Shown in pieces: positions 18,391 through 21,065 of a stretch of 21,065 bases of DNA. Each line of letters begins with the position of its first letter. Position 1 is the stretch's first letter. The notes below the pieces were generated by a model. The model was not told where the DNA came from. It saw nothing but the letters and a program-made list of their open reading frames with translations, and ran no database searches. This DNA is from Larix sibirica (taxonomy: Eukaryota > Streptophyta > Pinopsida > Pinales > Pinaceae), in NCBI GenBank assembly GCA_004151065.3, contig NWUY0300003682.1:1-21065 (forward strand), written 5' to 3'. The translations under genes were made by a program, and so were the position numbers.

Positions 18391-19618
18391 CCATAAGGAA
18401 GCAACATAGAATAAATAAGTTAGGTTAAAGCTTATGATAACTCTGTTAGGAATTTCAGCAATAATTAAACAATTGGAAAATGTAAAAACAGTCATCATTT
18501 CCTTAATTACCCCTTTAATGACTATGGCAATGACCATCCGGTCACCCCATTACTCTCTTTTTGGGGAATTTGTTGTACTTGTATTGTACTTAATTAATAA
18601 ATAATAAGAAGCATATTTAAAATAATAAAAAACAGTAAATATATTAATAAGAAAGTACCCACAAATCAGACATAAAATACGGACACTATCTCCGGTGCAA
18701 CCAAAAAATGCACCCTGTAGACATTGGGGAAAAAAATCTTATGCATCTTTCTAGATTTTTCTCTCCTGAAGGTATATGTAGGTTAGGAGCATCAAGCGAT
18801 CCTAGACATACAACCAAAATATATCGAGAGGCCTAAGTTAAAGTTCCAGCTACAATCCCTGTATTTTGACCCAAAGAAGCCTGTGAAACCTGTAATGATC
18901 TCCGTGAACGTTGATAAAGCCCTGTGGTAACCCTATGAGAACCCACTACCAATCAGATAAGAACCTAGACAACAAAAAATTTCAGAACAAATTTAAAATA
19001 ACGCGTAAACTTAACTAACATTAATCAAATAATAATTTAACTCGTAAAAAAGGATAAACTAAAGAGAAATTACGGAAGTTGAAATGAGATAAAAAAATCA
19101 GAAAGAGACAAACGAGAAACTTGGACAGCAGAAAAGAAACATGAAGGCAGAGGAGAAGCAGAGGCAGTAAGAAAGAATGGTAATAACAGAGAATTTCATG
19201 ATTCTTCTACATGTCAGATAATGAGCAATTCTAGGTGCCATGTTATTTTCGGATCAAGGATTTTCCTTCGTTTCTTATTAGCCTCGTATTGTTTCATCTT
19301 CAAACATACATTTAGGAGAGACTACAGGACACTGCTTCCAAATGAAGAACATTATATTCCGTGGTTGATTGTTAAAGGGAGAAGTCAGATAAGGAGTTGA
19401 TAGGGTATAATTTTTGCAACTGAAACGGGTATAATTTTTGTATTAAAAGGCTGAGAAATACAGCCAAAAGAGTACAAGCTGTTTCATATTAAAAAATTGC
19501 TCTCTTTCTAACAGAGCACTCTCAAAAGAGCTTCCGTCGGCCTGATGCTTTATATCTGCTACAACATCTTTAAAAGAAAACTGGACACTGTAAACCCTGA
19601 CAAACTGCCCTAACAAGA
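18391..19618. other. Presumed intron or upstream sequence of SEC22; no exon seen
   Basis: The minus strand up to 18537 stays open upstream of the acceptor, but only because the intron lacks stops in that frame. I looked for the SNARE-motif exon (in Arabidopsis ending near KAKDLNRQ) followed by a donor and did not find it. A 14-bp direct repeat (gggtataatttttg) occurs at 19403-19416 and 19427-19440. Confidence 0.5.
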
Positions 19619-20047
19619 CTACAGAAATACCGCATAAGAAAGGAGATTAAAGAGAGTTATGACCACTATGAATGAAAGTAAGTTCCAATTTTCCTCCTGT
19701 CCATGAGAACTAGAAATTTCAACCACCGCAAAGGCTGGCTGCTGAACCAAATCCTCTTCCACTGCCCTGGGGCCTACATACTGTATGTTTTGAGAGTGCC
19801 CTCCCATCAACATTTCATGGTGGGCATCGGTGGTAATGGGCAGTCGCTCCAGCTGACCTCCCTGCTCAGGCACTTGACCTTCCAGGTCATTAAATCTGAC
19901 TTTCAAATGAGAAACATGAGAGAATACCTGATCTATGGCAGCCACAACACCCTTCATCTGTGAATTCAGGCAACGCATCATAATCTTCAATTTCCGAATA
20001 TCACTTTTAACCACACCTAAGCCAGAACCCCAGCTTGAACCCTCCAT
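19619..20047 (-). CDS. Unidentified protein with helical core and hydrophobic C-terminus
   Basis: From an ATG in good context at 20047 (aataATGG) the minus strand is open for 142 codons. A Gly/Ser-rich start (MEGSSWGSGLGVV) leads to an amphipathic, probably coiled-coil stretch (SDIRKLKIMMRCLNSQMKGV; HVSHLKVRFNDLEGQV, about residues 14-60). A polar middle follows, and the end NLLSFIVVITLFNLLSYAVF could be a tail-anchor membrane helix. The open frame extends further upstream to 20227, but only from a TTG. I do not recognise the family. The plus-strand frames 19703-19963 and 19935-20414 overlap it; the latter is Pro/Gln/Lys-rich low complexity and is judged the shadow, with reservations. Confidence 0.35.
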   Translation of the reverse strand: MEGSSWGSGLGVVKSDIRKLKIMMRCLNSQMKGVVAAIDQVFSHVSHLKVRFNDLEGQVPEQGGQLERLPITTDAHHEMLMGGHSQNIQYVGPRAVEEDLVQQPAFAVVEISSSHGQEENWNLLSFIVVITLFNLLSYAVFL

Positions 20048-20187
20048 TATTGTCACAATGCCAAGTGCTTTCTTCGGCCCTCCAAGCAAAGAGACAGGAA
20101 AAGACAACCAGCAAGAAACAGGTCCAAATCCCCCAGAAAAACAGCAAACGCCAACAAGCTCCAAACCAGAACAAGAAATTAATTTAC

Positions 20188-20208
20188 CTGTCCACCACTG
20201 TTGCTCAT
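20188..20208 (-). CDS. Candidate first coding exon MSNSGGQ with donor
   Basis: On the minus strand ATGAGCAACAGTGGTGGACAG is followed at once by GTAAAT, a strong donor context (CAG|GTAAAT). It could be a seven-residue first coding exon, with the leader carrying the two hairpins at 20231-20277. The downstream acceptor was not fixed. If splicing is used, the 142-residue frame at 20047-19619 would lie in the intron or be joined to it. Single-site evidence only. Confidence 0.2.
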
Positions 20209-20230
20209 TTTGCACGACCACACTCAAGCT

Positions 20231-20248
20231 GCAGTTTCACAGAACTGC
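20231..20248. repeat. Inverted repeat, 6-bp arms, beside the 9-bp hairpin
   Basis: gcagtt (20231-20236) and aactgc (20243-20248) flank a 6-base loop. It lies five bases from the larger hairpin. Alone, a 6-bp stem is unremarkable; the close pairing with a longer stem is what deserves notice. Confidence 0.6.
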
Positions 20249-20253
20249 GGTGT

Positions 20254-20277
20254 GGATATCTCCTGACAGAGATATCC
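20254..20277. repeat. Inverted repeat, 9-bp perfect arms
   Basis: ggatatctc (20254-20262) pairs with gagatatcc (20269-20277) across the 6-base loop ctgaca. With one bulged base at 20278 the stem extends by about three more pairs. It could fold as a hairpin in a transcript of either strand. Confidence 0.85.
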
Positions 20278-20452
20278 CACAGGCAGCAGACGAAACAGAG
20301 AAAAGCACCATAAAACAACAAAGCAATGTAAAACAACCGATGAGTGTAGGATCTCGAGAAAGGTCTCTCATGTGGGAAGTTAAAAGAGGAGAAGGTCCCA
20401 TTCTTGGTGCGTAAATGAAGCACCAGTTGTCGTGCATACAAAAGAAGCCCAT

Positions 20453-21065
20453 GCTAATTCAATTTATGCATTCATCAGTCATCACACAATATCCTAGGGG
20501 GGCACCTAAGTTGCAGGTGACCCCCATTTTTAATATGATATCCTCTTTCCAAGTGAATAGCTTGATTAGCAAGCGTGTCTGCTACAGTGTTATTATGATG
20601 GCGAATATGCATAGCATTGGGTCATGCTCTCACTACACTCCCAGATGCTCCCCTATATTCCAATGCACTCCCTTGGAAAAGAGGATTTTTTCTCTTAAAG
20701 GTGGGGCCTAGATTAGGATTAGGTTTTAGGGTAAACTCAAGGAGGAAACAAAAGCACTTTTCACTTCCTATTTTCTTCATTACTTTCATCTTTGAATGCT
20801 TCAGCTTGCAGTGAGCGGCTTGATATTTTTTTGTTGGTTGTGTTGATTTTTAGTGCAGCTGCGAGACCCANAGTTTTTGGGTGAAGTCTAAGCTCCAAGC
20901 TTGGATTTGACATAGGATTTGATTGGAATTTGGAGTTATGTCAAGTGCCATCGGCTCTCATAGGTGCCATTTCGAATTATGGCCTTAGTGCTTGTCTTTT
21001 GTTATAAGAGGAGAGGTTTTCCTCATTTTTCATGGAGATTTTTGAGCATGAACACTCTGCCAAAT
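20453..21065. other. Right edge without a recognised gene
   Basis: Short frames (20415-20711, 20617-20814) have no supporting signals. One undetermined base is at 20871. 'gattaggattaggttttagg' (about 20710-20729) resembles plant telomere units (TTTAGGG) only loosely. No mobile-element boundary seen. Confidence 0.5.

Noticed and set aside
18391-18537. Extending the SEC22 frame upstream to the ATG at 18537
   Set aside because: The upstream text is a Thr/Ile/Val-rich intron without SEC22 similarity, and a consensus acceptor sits exactly where homology begins.
19403-19440. 14-bp direct repeat gggtataatttttg separated by 10 bp
   Set aside because: Too short and AT-rich to separate from slippage; mentioned in the flanking entry only.
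20707-20730. Telomere-like 'ttaggattaggttttaggg'
   Set aside because: Only degenerate, about three units long, not a TTTAGGG array; no support for an interstitial telomere.
20871-20871. Single undetermined base (n)
   Set aside because: A base-calling or assembly gap marker, not biology; no feature depends on it.

Overview
The window looks like nuclear DNA of a vascular plant with a large, repeat-rich genome. A gymnosperm would fit, but the sequence alone does not prove it. It is AT-rich and has long stretches without coding potential. It carries an old, heavily mutated Ty3/gypsy LTR retrotransposon and an orphan last exon of a plant SEC22 gene. I see no bacterial-style operons, rRNA, tRNA or CRISPR arrays.

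Layout. 1-3550: mostly non-coding, with a dispersed 240-bp direct repeat (599-838 and 2606-2845) and one unidentified reading frame (3222-2869, minus). 3557-14056: a decayed Ty3/gypsy element on the minus strand with two LTRs of about 1.7 kb (5' LTR at about 12350-14056, 3' LTR at about 3557-5277). It has a tRNA-iMet-type primer binding site (12347-12336) and gag (12226-11841), then protease, reverse transcriptase, RNase H and integrase remnants between about 8780 and 5552. All coding parts carry stops or frameshifts.

Gag breaks off at about 11841, and the gag-pol order resumes only at about 8780. The roughly 3 kb between holds a plus-strand set of broken but protein-like frames (about 8845-11190) that belong to no family I recognise. 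This is the most interesting part of the window and is most simply read as a second mobile element nested in the gypsy element.

14057-16400: mostly empty, possibly with the 3' end of a LINE. 16408-17150: three different tandem duplications in a row (107-bp unit x3, 76-bp unit x2 identical, about 119-bp unit x2). 17260-18390: the last exon of a SEC22 R-SNARE gene on the minus strand (18387-18301) and, downstream on the same strand, a possible TATA promoter and first exon. 18390-21065: no further SEC22 exon is visible. There is an unidentified minus-strand frame with a hydrophobic C-terminus (20047-19619) and a pair of adjacent hairpins (20231-20277).

The genes do not form a pathway. The window is mainly a fossil record of retrotransposition beside the 3' end of one housekeeping secretory gene.
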